In this document: positions 17,366 to 27,858 of the stretch, in pieces
Layout of the letters: every line of letters begins with the position of its first letter
How positions within the stretch are numbered: position 1 is the first letter of the stretch
Assembly (NCBI GenBank): GCA_963728165.1
Contig: CAVSIY010000006.1
Location: 682,001 to 746,000, forward strand
Source of the DNA: Hyphomicrobium_A sp963728165
GTDB lineage: Bacteria > Pseudomonadota > Alphaproteobacteria > Rhizobiales > Hyphomicrobiaceae
Reading direction: 5' to 3'
DNA length: 64,000 nt
Position numbers and translations under genes: made by a program
The notes under the pieces: generated by a model
What the model was told of the DNA's origin: nothing
The model's input: only the letters and a program-made list of their open reading frames with translations
Database searches by the model: none

Positions 17366-18574
17366 TTAGTCGGCAGCGGCCCGGTTGTCCATCGGCGAAT
17401 GCGCCGGCGGCGCCGGCTCGAAGGCCATGGCCAGGCGCAGCACGATCTCGTTCAGCACGAAACGGCCTTTGGGTGTGGCCCGGATGCGCCCCTCGCCGCC
17501 GCCGGTAACGATGGTCTCGATCAGGCCCAAGTCCGACAGCTCGGCGAGGACGGATGCTCGCGCCAAGGGCTCATAGGCCACGCCCTCGGCAAGCCGCAGG
17601 CCCATCAACAGCCGCTCGTCCGCCTCCTCGGCCCGCGTCAGCGGCGCAGCCTCCAGGCGGCCATGGCCGTAGCGCTCGACGCGCTCCGCCCAGCGCTCAG
17701 GGATAGGCTCGGTGCTGGTGGCGTGGCGGGCGCCGTCGAAGGCGAGCCGTCCGTGCGCGCCCGGGCCGCAGCCCGCATACTCGCCATAGCGCCAATAGAG
17801 GAGGTTGTGGCGGCTCTCTTCTCCGGGCGCTGCGTGATTGGAGATCTCATAGACGGGCAGGGCTGCCGCCTCTGTCAGCTCTTGCGTCGCCTCATAGAGG
17901 GCATGCGCCGTGTCGGCGCCGGGCACCACGAGCTTGCCGGCCGCATGCAGCGCCGCGAACGGCGTCTCGGGCTCGATGGTGAGCTGGTAGAGCGAGAGAT
18001 GACCTTGAGCAAGCGACAGGGCCTCGCCGAGCTCGGCCTGCCACTCAGCGACGGTCTGCCGGGGCCGCGCATAGATGAGGTCGAAGGAAAACCGCTCGAA
18101 GTTCGCGCGCGCGATCTCGATCGCAGCCTTTGCCTCCGCCACCGAATGGATGCGCCCCAAGGATCTCAGCACCTCGTCGCGCAGCGACTGCACGCCGAGC
18201 GAGACGCGATTGACGCCGGCTGATGCGTAGCCGCGGAAGCGCCCGGCTTCGACGCTGCCGGGATTGGCCTCGAGCGTGATTTCGGCATCGGGCTCGATTT
18301 CCCAGTGCAGCGCGATGCGATCGAGGATGGCGGCGACGGTCTCAGGTACCATCAGCGACGGCGTGCCGCCGCCGAAGAAGACACTGTGCACGCGACGCCG
18401 GCCGATGAGCGCCGCCGTGTCGTCGAGCTCGCGCAGGTAGGCGGAAAGAAAGCGCCCCTCGTCGATGCCGCCGAAGCGCACGTGACTATTAAAGTCGCAG
18501 TAGGGGCACTTCTGCGCGCAGAACGGCCAATGGATGTAGACGCCGAACGCCGGCGCGTCAGCCGCCCGAGCCAT
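17366..18574 (-). CDS. hemW: Radical SAM protein HemW (heme chaperone)
   Basis: HemW is the HemN-like radical SAM protein that binds and delivers heme. It has the three-cysteine cluster motif FCAQKCPYCDFNSH (Cys19, 23, 26) and lacks the fourth Cys of true HemN, consistent with HemW. Other family blocks are VFFGGGTPSLM, ITLEANPGS, GVNRVSLGVQS and NHAAPGEESRHNLLYWR. The ATG of MARAADAPAF overlaps the last bases of rdgB, so the two are coupled; this rdgB-hemW order is widespread. Confidence 0.92.
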   Translation of the reverse strand: MARAADAPAFGVYIHWPFCAQKCPYCDFNSHVRFGGIDEGRFLSAYLRELDDTAALIGRRRVHSVFFGGGTPSLMVPETVAAILDRIALHWEIEPDAEITLEANPGSVEAGRFRGYASAGVNRVSLGVQSLRDEVLRSLGRIHSVAEAKAAIEIARANFERFSFDLIYARPRQTVAEWQAELGEALSLAQGHLSLYQLTIEPETPFAALHAAGKLVVPGADTAHALYEATQELTEAAALPVYEISNHAAPGEESRHNLLYWRYGEYAGCGPGAHGRLAFDGARHATSTEPIPERWAERVERYGHGRLEAAPLTRAEEADERLLMGLRLAEGVAYEPLARASVLAELSDLGLIETIVTGGGEGRIRATPKGRFVLNEIVLRLAMAFEPAPPAHSPMDNRAAAD

Positions 18575-19182
18575 CGAGACAGGCGCGCTTGAAATTGTCG
18601 AAGGCGCGAGTGCGGTGCGAGATCGCATATTTGTCGGCAGGCTCCATCTCGCCGAAGGTCATGGTCTCTCCGTCGGCGACGAAGATCGGATCATAGCCGA
18701 AACCGTTGGTCCCGCGCGGCGGCCAAACGACGTGACCGTAAACTTTGCCTTTGAAGAACTCCGCCGCCCCATCCGGCCAGGCAAGGCACAGCACCGAGAC
18801 GAAGTTGGCGCGCAGCGGCTCAGCCTTTCCAGCCCTGGCGTTCGACCAGCTCATCGTGGACGCGCTGCATGGCGATGGCGAAATCGCGCTTGGGACCGGC
18901 CCAATCGGCCGTGTAGACGCCCGGCGCGCCGCCAAGCGCCTCGATTTCGATGCCGGAATCGTCGGCGAGTGCCGGCAGGCCCGCGCCCTTGGCCGCGAAC
19001 AGGGCTTTGAGCTTGGCGTTGCCCTCAAATGTCGCCTCCGTCTCCGCCGGCTCGGCGAGCCCGAGGTCCTTGGCCGCAACCGCGTCCAAGCCATAGGGGG
19101 CGATCAACTGGTTGATCTCCCACACCTTGCCGGGGTTGTGGGTCGCAACCACCAGCCGGTCGCCGCGTGCAAGCCGCCTCAT
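18558..19182 (-). CDS. rdgB: dITP/XTP pyrophosphatase RdgB, one frame break
   Basis: RdgB hydrolyses non-canonical purine triphosphates (dITP, XTP). The N-terminal frame has VVATHNPGKVWEI, TFEGNAKLKALF and PALADDSGIEIEALGGAPG; the C-terminal frame has RANFVSVLCLAWPDG, GTNGFGYDPIFVADG and ISHRTRAFDNFKRA, all diagnostic of the HAM1 family. The break is at an AAA run on the coding strand near 18827; deleting one base joins GWKAEPLRANF and gives a normal length of about 207 residues. The start is ATG with AAGGA just upstream. Confidence 0.9.
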
Positions 19183-19196
19183 ACTAGTGTCCTTCA

Positions 19197-19248
19197 GATC
19201 GCGAAATTCGTTCCGCACGTGCCGCACAAGACGACGAATTTCGCGATC
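19197..19248. repeat. 15-bp perfect inverted repeat flanked by an 8-bp direct repeat
   Basis: Arms GATCGCGAAATTCGT (19197-19211) and ACGAATTTCGCGATC (19234-19248) are perfect and separated by 22 bases. CATACTAG occurs on both sides (19180-19187 and 19251-19258), like a target duplication. The element separates the VOC gene from rdgB. On the minus strand it also contains a 19-codon ORF ending just before the rdgB ribosome-binding site. Confidence 0.6.
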
Positions 19249-19249
19249 A

Positions 19250-19663
19250 TCATACTAGCCCCCAGATGCGCGGCTCGGCGAACTCCAGCGAGTTGCCGGC
19301 GGGGTCGCGGAAATAGATGGAGCGGCCGCCGCGCGGCCATTCGAAATCGGCCTCGATGGCGACCCCTTCCTTTTCGAGATGCGTGCGCCAGGCCGCGATC
19401 TCGTCGGCGCTGGCGCGAAAGCACACATGGCCTTCGCCGTGGGCGCCGTGCGGCGGCACGGGGAGCTTGGGGTCGCGTCGCGGCGGCGCGTGCGTGGCCT
19501 CCGGATTGAAGATGAGCAGCATCTGGTTTCCGCAGCGGTAGAAGACCTGGCGCCCGTCGGCCTTGGCGAAGGGCTCGAGCCCCAGAACGCGCAGGTAGAA
19601 GGCCTCGATCGCATCGAGGTCGGCGGCGTAGAGCACGGTTTCGAGGATACCGTTGGGGGTCAT
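19250..19663 (-). CDS. VOC-superfamily (glyoxalase/dioxygenase-like) protein
   Basis: This is a 137-residue single-module vicinal-oxygen-chelate protein starting at MTPNGILETVLYAADLDAIE. The fold markers are AIEAFYLRVLGLEPF, HVCFRASADEIAAWR and SIYFRDPAGNSLEFAEP, with the His near the middle and the Glu near the end as expected metal ligands. The substrate cannot be told from the sequence. The start is the ATG just after the hairpin repeat that separates it from rph. Confidence 0.82.
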   Translation of the reverse strand: MTPNGILETVLYAADLDAIEAFYLRVLGLEPFAKADGRQVFYRCGNQMLLIFNPEATHAPPRRDPKLPVPPHGAHGEGHVCFRASADEIAAWRTHLEKEGVAIEADFEWPRGGRSIYFRDPAGNSLEFAEPRIWGLV

Positions 19664-19672
19664 GGTGCGACA

Positions 19673-19741
19673 GGCAGTAGGCAATAGGCAGTGGGCAGTA
19701 GCAAATGCAGACGTACTGCCGACTGCCCGCTGCCTACTGCC
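19673..19741. repeat. Inverted array of 7-bp units (4 + 4)
   Basis: Four tandem GGCAGTA-type units (19673-19700) face four complementary TACTGCC-type units (19714-19741) across a 13-base loop. The result is a long imperfect hairpin between rph and the VOC gene. It may act as an intercistronic terminator or mRNA-stability element. Confidence 0.7.
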
Positions 19742-19747
19742 CCCATC

Positions 19748-20461
19748 TTACGACACCGTCAGCTTCTGCAGCGCGACGAGCTCGCCGATGCCCTTCTTGG
19801 CGAGCGCCATCAGCTGGTCGAAGCTCTCCTGGCTGAAGGCGACCGTCTCCGCCGTGCCTTGCACCTCGACGATGCCGCCGGCTCCGGTCATGACGAAATT
19901 GGAATCGGCCTCCGCCGCCGAATCCTCCGCGTAGTCGAGATCGAGCACGGCCGTGCCCTTGTAGAGCCCGCAGCTCACCGCCGCGACCTGGTCGCGCAAG
20001 ACTGAGTCCTTCACCATGTCGCGCAGCTTCATCCACTGAATGCAGTCGTGCAGCGCCACCCAGGCCCCGGTGATGGCCGCCGTGCGCGTGCCCCCGTCCG
20101 CCTGCAGCACGTCGCAATCGATCGAGATCTGGCGCTCGCCCAGCTGGCTCATATCGACGATGGCGCGCAGCGCCCGTCCGATGAGCCGTTGGATCTCTTG
20201 GGTGCGCCCCGACGCATGCCCGACCGTCACCTCGCGGCGGGTGCGCTCCGAGGTGGCGCGCGGCAGCATGCCGTACTCGGCGGTGACCCAACCCCGCCCC
20301 TGGCCCTTGAGCCAGGGCGGCACCCGCTCCTCCAGGCTCGCCGTGCACAGGACGTGGGTATCGCCGAATTTGATGAGGCAGGACCCTTCGGCATGCTTGG
20401 AGACAGCACGCTCGATGGAGACGCGGCGAAGCTCGTCAGGCTGGCGTTTGGAGGGGCGCAT
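19748..20461 (-). CDS. rph: Ribonuclease PH
   Basis: RNase PH is a phosphate-dependent 3' exonuclease that trims tRNA precursors. The 237-residue protein is full length with RPSKRQPDELRRVSIERAVS, THVLCTASLEERVPPWLKG, GWVTAEYGMLPRATSERTRR and DCDVLQADGGTRTAAITGA, including the conserved active-site block. It is divergent from hrcA, as in many alphaproteobacteria. Confidence 0.95.
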   Translation of the reverse strand: MRPSKRQPDELRRVSIERAVSKHAEGSCLIKFGDTHVLCTASLEERVPPWLKGQGRGWVTAEYGMLPRATSERTRREVTVGHASGRTQEIQRLIGRALRAIVDMSQLGERQISIDCDVLQADGGTRTAAITGAWVALHDCIQWMKLRDMVKDSVLRDQVAAVSCGLYKGTAVLDLDYAEDSAAEADSNFVMTGAGGIVEVQGTAETVAFSQESFDQLMALAKKGIGELVALQKLTVS

Positions 20462-20556
20462 GAGGGTGATGACAGCACTTTCCGCTGGCGGATGGGCAAA
20501 TTTCGCCCGAACCTACGCAAGGCCCATCGGCCCTTCAACCAAAACCGATGACAAAA

Positions 20557-20586
20557 TTGACGAATCCGGCTCCGCATCCCTAATCT
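20557..20586 (+). promoter_or_regulatory. Possible sigma-70-type promoter for hrcA
   Basis: TTGACG (20557-20562) and TAATCT (20581-20586) are spaced by 18 bases. Transcription from here would start near 20593 and favours the hrcA start at 20624. No CIRCE operator is present. Confidence 0.4.
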
Positions 20587-20623
20587 TCAAGCCATGGCAT
20601 TGGGCCAAGGACATTCCACAGCG

Positions 20624-21682
20624 ATGACCGAAGGCATAAGCGAGCTCGCCAAACTGAGCGAGCGCTCCCGCACCATTCTCCGGCAAATCGTCGAGAGCTA
20701 TCTCGAGACCGGCGAGCCCGTCGGGTCGCGCAACCTGTCGCGCGTCCTGCCGATGGCCCTGTCGCCCGCCTCGATCCGCAACGTCATGTCGGACCTGGAG
20801 CAGCTCGGCCTCATCGCGGCCCCGCACACCTCGGCCGGCCGCTTCCCGACGCAGCTCGGTCTGCGCCTGTTCGTCGACGGCCTCTTGGAGATCGGCGACT
20901 TGAGCGCCAAGGAGCGCCGCCAGATCGAGGGGCACATCGCCGGGCCGCGCACCAAGTCCATCGACGACGTGCTGCAAGAAGCCGGCGAGATGATCTCCGG
21001 CCTGTCGCACTGCGCCGGCGTGGTGCTGGCCGAGCAGCAGGTCGGCCGCCTGAAGCACATCGAGTTCGTGCTGCTCGAGCCCGGCAAGGCGCTGGTGGTG
21101 CTGGTCGGCGAGGACCAGTCGGTCGAGAACCGCATCATCGCGCTACCGCAGGGGCTGCCGCCGTCGGCGCTGGTGGAGGCGGCCAACTATCTCAACACGC
21201 GCATACGCGGCGCCACCATCGCGGAGGCGCGCACCAACATCGAGCGCGAGCTGCAGAGCTCGAAGGCCGAGCTCGACGAGCTCACGCAGAAGGTGATCCA
21301 GGCGGGGCTTGCCGAGTGGTCGGGCTCGCTCGACGACCGCAAGAGCCTCATCGTGCGCGGCCAGGCCAACCTATTGAAAGACCTCACCGCCCAGGACGAT
21401 CTGGAACGCATCCGCCACCTGTTCGACGACCTGGAGCGCAAGCGCGACCTGGTGCAGCTGCTCGGGCTGTCGGAAAACGCCGACGGGGTGCGCATTTTCA
21501 TCGGCTCGGAGAACAAGCTGTTCTCTCTGTCGGGCTCCTCGCTGATCGTCGCACCCTTCCACGATGACCGGCGCAAGATCGTCGGCGTACTGGGCGTCAT
21601 CGGGCCGACGCGCATCAATTATGCCCGGATCATCCCCATGGTGGACTACACCGCCAAGCTGGTTAGCCGACTGTTGACTTGA
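20624..21682 (+). CDS. hrcA: Heat-inducible transcription repressor HrcA
   Basis: HrcA represses chaperone operons by binding CIRCE inverted repeats and is titrated by GroEL. The protein has the N-terminal winged helix (RQIVESYLETGEPVGSRNLS, LSPASIRNVMSDLEQLGLI) and the family blocks PHTSAGRFPT, LLKDLTAQDDLERIR, GSENKLFSLSGSSLIVAPF and VIGPTRINYARIIPMVDYTA. I choose the ATG of MTEGISEL, with AAGGA about 11 bases upstream; ATG 20594 is the alternative. grpE follows about 120 bases later. Confidence 0.93.
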   Translation: MTEGISELAKLSERSRTILRQIVESYLETGEPVGSRNLSRVLPMALSPASIRNVMSDLEQLGLIAAPHTSAGRFPTQLGLRLFVDGLLEIGDLSAKERRQIEGHIAGPRTKSIDDVLQEAGEMISGLSHCAGVVLAEQQVGRLKHIEFVLLEPGKALVVLVGEDQSVENRIIALPQGLPPSALVEAANYLNTRIRGATIAEARTNIERELQSSKAELDELTQKVIQAGLAEWSGSLDDRKSLIVRGQANLLKDLTAQDDLERIRHLFDDLERKRDLVQLLGLSENADGVRIFIGSENKLFSLSGSSLIVAPFHDDRRKIVGVLGVIGPTRINYARIIPMVDYTAKLVSRLLT

Positions 21683-21804
21683 TTTTTGCGCCTCCCCGCC
21701 TGATATCGGGCTCGCATTCTTTGAACAATTGATCCGTTGCTGTTAGGCACGGCTCAAAGCTCTCCGAGCAAACAATGAGGACCCGCGCCCCGCGCGGAGA
21801 CATG

Positions 21805-22419
21805 ATGGCCGACGAAACCAAGAAGACCGATCAAGAGCCCGCAATGCAACCGAAGACAGAGGCGGCTGCCGAAGAGGCCCAAGGTGCGGGTGGCGACACC
21901 GTCGACCTTGCCACGCTCGAGGCACGCATCGCGGAGCTGACCGACCGCCTCCTGCGCGCGCACGCGGATATGGACAACCTGCGCAAACGCACCGAGCGCG
22001 ACAAGGAGGACACGGCCAAGTACGCCATCTCCAAGTTCGCGCGCGAGATCCTGAGCGTGGGCGACAATCTGCAGCGCGCGATCGCGGCCGTGCCGGCGGG
22101 TGCCGCCGAGGAGGACCCCGCACTCAAAACCCTGATCGATGGCGTCGCCTTGACCGAGCGCGAGTTCCTCAACGTGCTCGAGCGTCACGGCGTCAAGCGC
22201 ATCGACCCCGAGGGCGAGCCGTTCAATCCGCACCAGCACCAGGCCATGACCGAGGTGGAGAACCGCGAGGTGGCGCCCGGCACGGTGGTGCAGGTGTACC
22301 AGCCGGGCTACATCCTGGAGGAGCGCGTTTTGCGCCCGGCGATGGTCGTCGTGGCAAAGGGCGGCGCCAAGACCGCCAAGAACGAGAAGCCCTCAGAGGG
22401 GGCCGCGGACACGGCCTGA
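21805..22419 (+). CDS. grpE: Nucleotide exchange factor GrpE
   Basis: GrpE is the DnaK co-chaperone that releases ADP. The acidic, low-complexity N-terminus is followed by the long helix (ARIAELTDRLLRAHADMDNL, RKRTERDKEDTAKYAISKFA) and the beta-domain with GVKRIDPEGEPFNPHQHQAM and VVQVYQPGYILEERVLRPAM. GGAG lies 5 bases before the second of two adjacent ATGs, which decides the start; 21802 and 21775 are in-frame alternatives. Confidence 0.93.
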   Translation: MADETKKTDQEPAMQPKTEAAAEEAQGAGGDTVDLATLEARIAELTDRLLRAHADMDNLRKRTERDKEDTAKYAISKFAREILSVGDNLQRAIAAVPAGAAEEDPALKTLIDGVALTEREFLNVLERHGVKRIDPEGEPFNPHQHQAMTEVENREVAPGTVVQVYQPGYILEERVLRPAMVVVAKGGAKTAKNEKPSEGAADTA

Positions 22420-22534
22420 GCCGCTCTTTCTCACGCTTGAGCCCTGCAGTTCTGGAGCCCCTCTGGTACCCGCGCTGCGCCTCCCCATGTGAATAGCGTG
22501 GGGAAAATTGATCACAGGTGTGTGGCTCGTCCCG

Positions 22535-22562
22535 TTGCACGCCCAAAAACGGACCTTATATA
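22535..22562 (+). promoter_or_regulatory. Putative dnaK promoter
   Basis: TTGCAC (22535-22540) and TATATA (22557-22562) are spaced by 16 bases, giving a ~120-base leader to dnaK. About 70 bases upstream, CCCCAT at 22483-22488 resembles an RpoH -10 element but no good -35 is at the right distance. Neither sequence has been tested. Confidence 0.45.
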
Positions 22563-22689
22563 AGCGACGTTTACTGTTTAGGTGCTCCAAAGGGGGCCGA
22601 CTCCGGCGCGCAGCCGCTGCCAGCTGGAAATTCCGGACGCCGAACCCTCGGGTCCGGGCGGTCTGCCGCTGAAAACGAGGAATACGCAC

Positions 22690-24618
<1,929 letters not shown>

Positions 24619-24649
24619 TCCCGCGCTTCGCCGCGAGGTTAAGATTAAG

Positions 24650-24674
24650 GAGCCCGGCTGAAAACGCCGGGCTC
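24650..24674 (+). terminator. Rho-independent terminator after dnaK
   Basis: Perfect 9-base arms GAGCCCGGC and GCCGGGCTC enclose a 7-base loop, followed by AGCCTTTC. It should reduce dnaJ transcription from the dnaK promoter. Confidence 0.75.
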
Positions 24675-24857
24675 AGCCTTTCAAAGGGGCCCCTTGGTGC
24701 CGCGAAAGGCCGTCGCTGCCCTCAAGATTGGGGCAACACCTCGGTCGCATTGCGTGAAATTGCTTTATGTCGCTCTTTTCCGGGCGAGCAAACATCGCTA
24801 TTTCCCAAATGAGACAGGGGCAAACGCGTGGAACAAGCTGAAGGTCACGCGCGCAAT

Positions 24858-26003
24858 ATGTCAAAGCGCTGCTACTACGAGGTTCTGGGCATCGCCCGGG
24901 GAGCCAGCGAGCAAGAGGTGAAGTCCGCCTATCGGCGGCTCGCTAAGGAATGCCATCCCGACCGCAACCCCGAGGACACGCGCGCAGAGGTGCGGTTCAA
25001 GGAGGTCAGCGAGGCCTATGAGGTCTTGAAGGACCCGCAGAAGCGCGCCGCCTACGATCACTTCGGCCACGCCGCCTTCGAGGGCGGCATGGGCATGGGC
25101 GCCGGCGCCCGCGGCTTCGGACCCGACTTCGCCTCCTCGATGTCGGACATCTTCGACGACCTGTTCGGCGAGTTCATGGGCGGCCGACGCGGCGGGCGTC
25201 AGCGCTCAGCGCGCGAGCGCGGCGCTGACCTGCGCTACAATTTGGAGATCTCGCTCAACGACGCATTCGAGGGCAAGACGGCGCAGATTTGCGTGCCGAC
25301 CAGCGTTGCCTGTGAAACTTGCAGCGGAAGCGGGGCGCGGGCGGGAACCAAGCCCACGACCTGCCCCACCTGCGGCGGCTACGGCAAGGTGCGCGCGAGC
25401 CAGGGCTTCTTTACGATCGAGCGCACGTGCCCCAACTGCCAGGGACGCGGCGAGACGATCGAGGACCCGTGCCAGAGCTGCCACGGATCGGGTCGCGTCA
25501 CCAAGGAGCGCACGCTTTCCGTCAACATCCCGCCGGGCGTCGAGGACGGCACCCGCATCAGGCTGGCGGGCGAAGGCGAGGCGGGGATGCGGGGCGGCCC
25601 GGCGGGCGACCTCTACATCTTCCTCGCCATCAAGTCGCACGAGTTCTTCCAGCGCGACGGTGCCGACCTTTTCTGCAAGGTGCCGATCGCCATGACGACG
25701 GCGGCGCTGGGCGGCCAGATCGAGGTCCCGACCGTCGATGGCGCGGCGACGCGGGTCAAAATTCCCGAAGGCTCCGAGAGCGGCAAGCAGTTCCGCTTGA
25801 AGGGCAAGGGCATGCCGGTGCTGCGCTCCAAGGTCTCCGGCGACATGTACATCCAAGTCGAAGTGGAGACGCCCAAAAACCTGACCAAGCGCCAGCGCGA
25901 GCTCCTGGAGGAGTTCGAGCGCGAGAGCCACAAGGAGACGAGCCCGGAAAGCGCCGGCTTCTTTGCGCGCGTGAAGGACTTCTTCGAGGGCAAAGGAACC
26001 TGA
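24858..26003 (+). CDS. dnaJ: Chaperone DnaJ (Hsp40)
   Basis: DnaJ delivers substrates to DnaK and stimulates its ATPase. The J domain starts YYEVLGIARGASEQEVK with HPD at 33-35, followed by a Gly/Met/Phe-rich linker and four zinc repeats (CETCSGSG, CPTCGGYG, CPNCQGRG, CQSCHGSG) and the C-terminal substrate domains. Length is about 381 residues, as usual. A GTG at 24828 with AGGGG 8 bases upstream would add ten residues and is a plausible alternative start. Confidence 0.95.
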   Translation: MSKRCYYEVLGIARGASEQEVKSAYRRLAKECHPDRNPEDTRAEVRFKEVSEAYEVLKDPQKRAAYDHFGHAAFEGGMGMGAGARGFGPDFASSMSDIFDDLFGEFMGGRRGGRQRSARERGADLRYNLEISLNDAFEGKTAQICVPTSVACETCSGSGARAGTKPTTCPTCGGYGKVRASQGFFTIERTCPNCQGRGETIEDPCQSCHGSGRVTKERTLSVNIPPGVEDGTRIRLAGEGEAGMRGGPAGDLYIFLAIKSHEFFQRDGADLFCKVPIAMTTAALGGQIEVPTVDGAATRVKIPEGSESGKQFRLKGKGMPVLRSKVSGDMYIQVEVETPKNLTKRQRELLEEFERESHKETSPESAGFFARVKDFFEGKGT

Positions 26004-26061
26004 GGCCGGCTACTGTCCCGCTCGTCCCCCCGCCTGCGCTTCAGCAGTTTGGAACGCCCCG

Positions 26062-26649
26062 ATGACAGCTTCGACCAGACTGCTCTTCTTTGCAGGCTCT
26101 GCGCGCGCCGGCTCCCACAACAAGAAGCTCGCGCGCCTTGGCGCCATGATCGCCGAGGCCAACGGCATCCCCGCCACCTTTCTCGACCTCGGCGACTACC
26201 CCATGCCGATCTATCATGGGGACCTGGAGGCCGCCGAAGGGCCGCCCGAGAACGCCAAGAAGCTCAAGGCCGTGATGGAGGCCCATAGCGGGATCTTCAT
26301 TGTGAGCCCCGAGTACAACGCCTCGATAGCCCCGCTCTTGAAAAACTCCCTCGATTGGGTGAGCCACGTGCGCCCCGAGGGCGAGGCGCCGCTGCAGGTC
26401 TTCAAGACCCGGGTCTTTGCCTTGGGCTCCGCCTCGACCGGCGGCATGGGCGGCTTGCGGAGCCTCATCACCGTGCGCCAGGTGCTCGAATTGGGCCTGG
26501 GTGCGCTGGTGCTGCCCGACCAGTTCGCGGTGCCGCGCGCGCACGAGGGCTTCGGCGAGGACGGGCACCTGAAGAACAAGGAAGCCCAGGAGACCTTCAA
26601 GGCGCTGATCCAGAAGCTTGCGCGCGCCGCGCATGTGCTGCACGGATAG
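26062..26649 (+). CDS. NAD(P)H-dependent FMN reductase
   Basis: This 195-residue flavodoxin-fold reductase has the phosphate-binding loop GSARAGSHNKKLA at the N-terminus, the FMN-contact motif SPEYNASIAPLLKNSLDW and TGGMGGLRSLITVRQVL. Relatives reduce FMN, quinones or metal ions such as chromate; the natural substrate is unclear. It ends 29 bases before pyrF on the same strand and may be cotranscribed with it. Confidence 0.88.
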   Translation: MTASTRLLFFAGSARAGSHNKKLARLGAMIAEANGIPATFLDLGDYPMPIYHGDLEAAEGPPENAKKLKAVMEAHSGIFIVSPEYNASIAPLLKNSLDWVSHVRPEGEAPLQVFKTRVFALGSASTGGMGGLRSLITVRQVLELGLGALVLPDQFAVPRAHEGFGEDGHLKNKEAQETFKALIQKLARAAHVLHG

Positions 26650-26678
26650 CGCCTGAAACAGCTCCGGCCGCCCCCGCA

Positions 26679-27404
26679 ATGAGCCACACGACCGCCAAGG
26701 ACCGCCTAATCGTCGCCCTCGATATGCCGACGTCGGAGGAAGCGCAGCGCCTCATCGCCACCCTCGGCGACAGCGTCGTCTTCTACAAGGTCGGACTGGA
26801 GCTGCTGTTCGCCGGCGGCCTCGAGCTGGCAGGCGCCCTCAAGGCGGAGGGCAAGAACGTCTTCCTCGACATGAAGCTTCTGGACATCGGCAACACGGTC
26901 GAGCGGGCCGTGGCCAACGCCACCGAGCTCGGCGTCGATTTCCTCACCGTGCACGGTCATGACCTGAAAACATTGCGGGCGGCGGTGACGGGACGGGGCA
27001 AGAGCCGCCTCAAGCTCTTAGCCGTTACCGTGCTGACCAACCTGACGGCCGATGATCTCAAGCAGCAGGGCTCAGCGATGACGCCGTCCGAGCTCGTCCT
27101 GATGCGCGCCAGGCTCGCGCACGAATCGGGCTTCGACGGTGTGATCGCCTCCGGCCAGGAGGCGCAGCACATCCGCGCGGCGTTGGGGCCGGGCTTCCTG
27201 ATCGTCACGCCCGGCATCCGCCTGACGGGGAGCGCGTCCGACGACCAGGAGCGCATCACCACGCCCGACCACGCCATCGCCGCCGGGGCCGACTACATCG
27301 TGGTCGGACGCCCCATCACCCAGGCTGACGACCCCAAGGGCGCCGCCGAGACATTCATTCACCACATCCGCGAGGCGCACGCCGCGCTCGCACGCGGCGG
27401 CTGA
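26679..27404 (+). CDS. pyrF: Orotidine 5'-phosphate decarboxylase
   Basis: PyrF makes UMP from OMP in the last step of pyrimidine synthesis. The 241-residue protein shows LIVALDMPTSEEAQ, the catalytic FLDMKLLDIGNTVERAV block with Asp-x-Lys-x2-x-Asp, LTVHGHD, and the phosphate loop ADYIVVGRPITQADDP. The start is MSHTTAKDRL. In many Hyphomicrobiales a DUF1330 gene follows, as here. Confidence 0.95.
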   Translation: MSHTTAKDRLIVALDMPTSEEAQRLIATLGDSVVFYKVGLELLFAGGLELAGALKAEGKNVFLDMKLLDIGNTVERAVANATELGVDFLTVHGHDLKTLRAAVTGRGKSRLKLLAVTVLTNLTADDLKQQGSAMTPSELVLMRARLAHESGFDGVIASGQEAQHIRAALGPGFLIVTPGIRLTGSASDDQERITTPDHAIAAGADYIVVGRPITQADDPKGAAETFIHHIREAHAALARGG

Positions 27405-27437
27405 TAAGAAACGCTGGCGAAGGAGGACGACGAGCCC

Positions 27438-27725
27438 ATGCCGAAAGGATATGTGATTGCGCATGCCGAGGTGACGGACCCGGAGAAGTGGGCCGAGTAC
27501 GTCGCCAAGTCCAAGGTGGCGCTCGACAAGTACGGCGGCAACCCGATCGTGCGCGGAGGCCGCCACCGGATCATGGAAGGCAAGGGAACGGCACGCAACG
27601 TCGTGCTCGAGTTCCCGAGCTACGAGGCCGCCGAAGGCTACGCCACCTCGGCCGAGTACACCGAGGCGAAGAAAGCGCGGCAGGGTGCGGGAACGATCGA
27701 CATCGTCGTCGTCGAGGGCGTGTGA
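27438..27725 (+). CDS. DUF1330 family protein
   Basis: This 95-residue dimeric ferredoxin-like (Dabb-fold) protein matches DUF1330: KGYVIAHAEVTDPEKWAEYV at the start, then GGNPIVRGGRHRIMEG and VVLEFPSYEAAEGYATSAEY. No function is established. The start has AGGAGG about 11 bases upstream (AAGGAGGACGACGAGCCC). It is the last gene before a dense repeat element. Confidence 0.9.
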   Translation: MPKGYVIAHAEVTDPEKWAEYVAKSKVALDKYGGNPIVRGGRHRIMEGKGTARNVVLEFPSYEAAEGYATSAEYTEAKKARQGAGTIDIVVVEGV

Positions 27726-27734
27726 GAGTTCTCC

Positions 27735-27842
27735 CCCTCTCCCCATCCTTCATGGGGAGAGGGTTGGGGTGAGGGGCAGAAACATGCGCTACGACTTGGG
27801 CTGCCCCTCACCCTAGCCCTCTCCCCGCAAGCGGGGAGAGGG
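27735..27842. repeat. Compound palindromic repeat upstream of trmD
   Basis: Three nested or adjacent inverted repeats occur: CCCTCTCCCC/GGGGAGAGGG (27735-27763), GGGTGAGGGGCAG (27767-27779) with CTGCCCCTCACCC (27801-27813), and CCCTCTCCCCGC/GCGGGGAGAGGG (27817-27842). The right edge lies next to the trmD ribosome-binding site. Similar CCCTCTCCCC elements are common intergenic repeats in this bacterial order. Confidence 0.75.
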
Positions 27843-27858
27843 AACCCCAGAGGATCCC

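Noticed and set aside
19250..19663. Fosfomycin or bleomycin resistance protein
   Set aside because: Only the generic VOC fold is visible; nothing supports a drug substrate.
22436..22490. RpoH promoter CTTGA ... CCCCAT before dnaK
   Set aside because: The spacing between CTTGA and CCCCAT is over 40 bases, far more than a sigma-32 promoter allows; only the -10-like part is noted.
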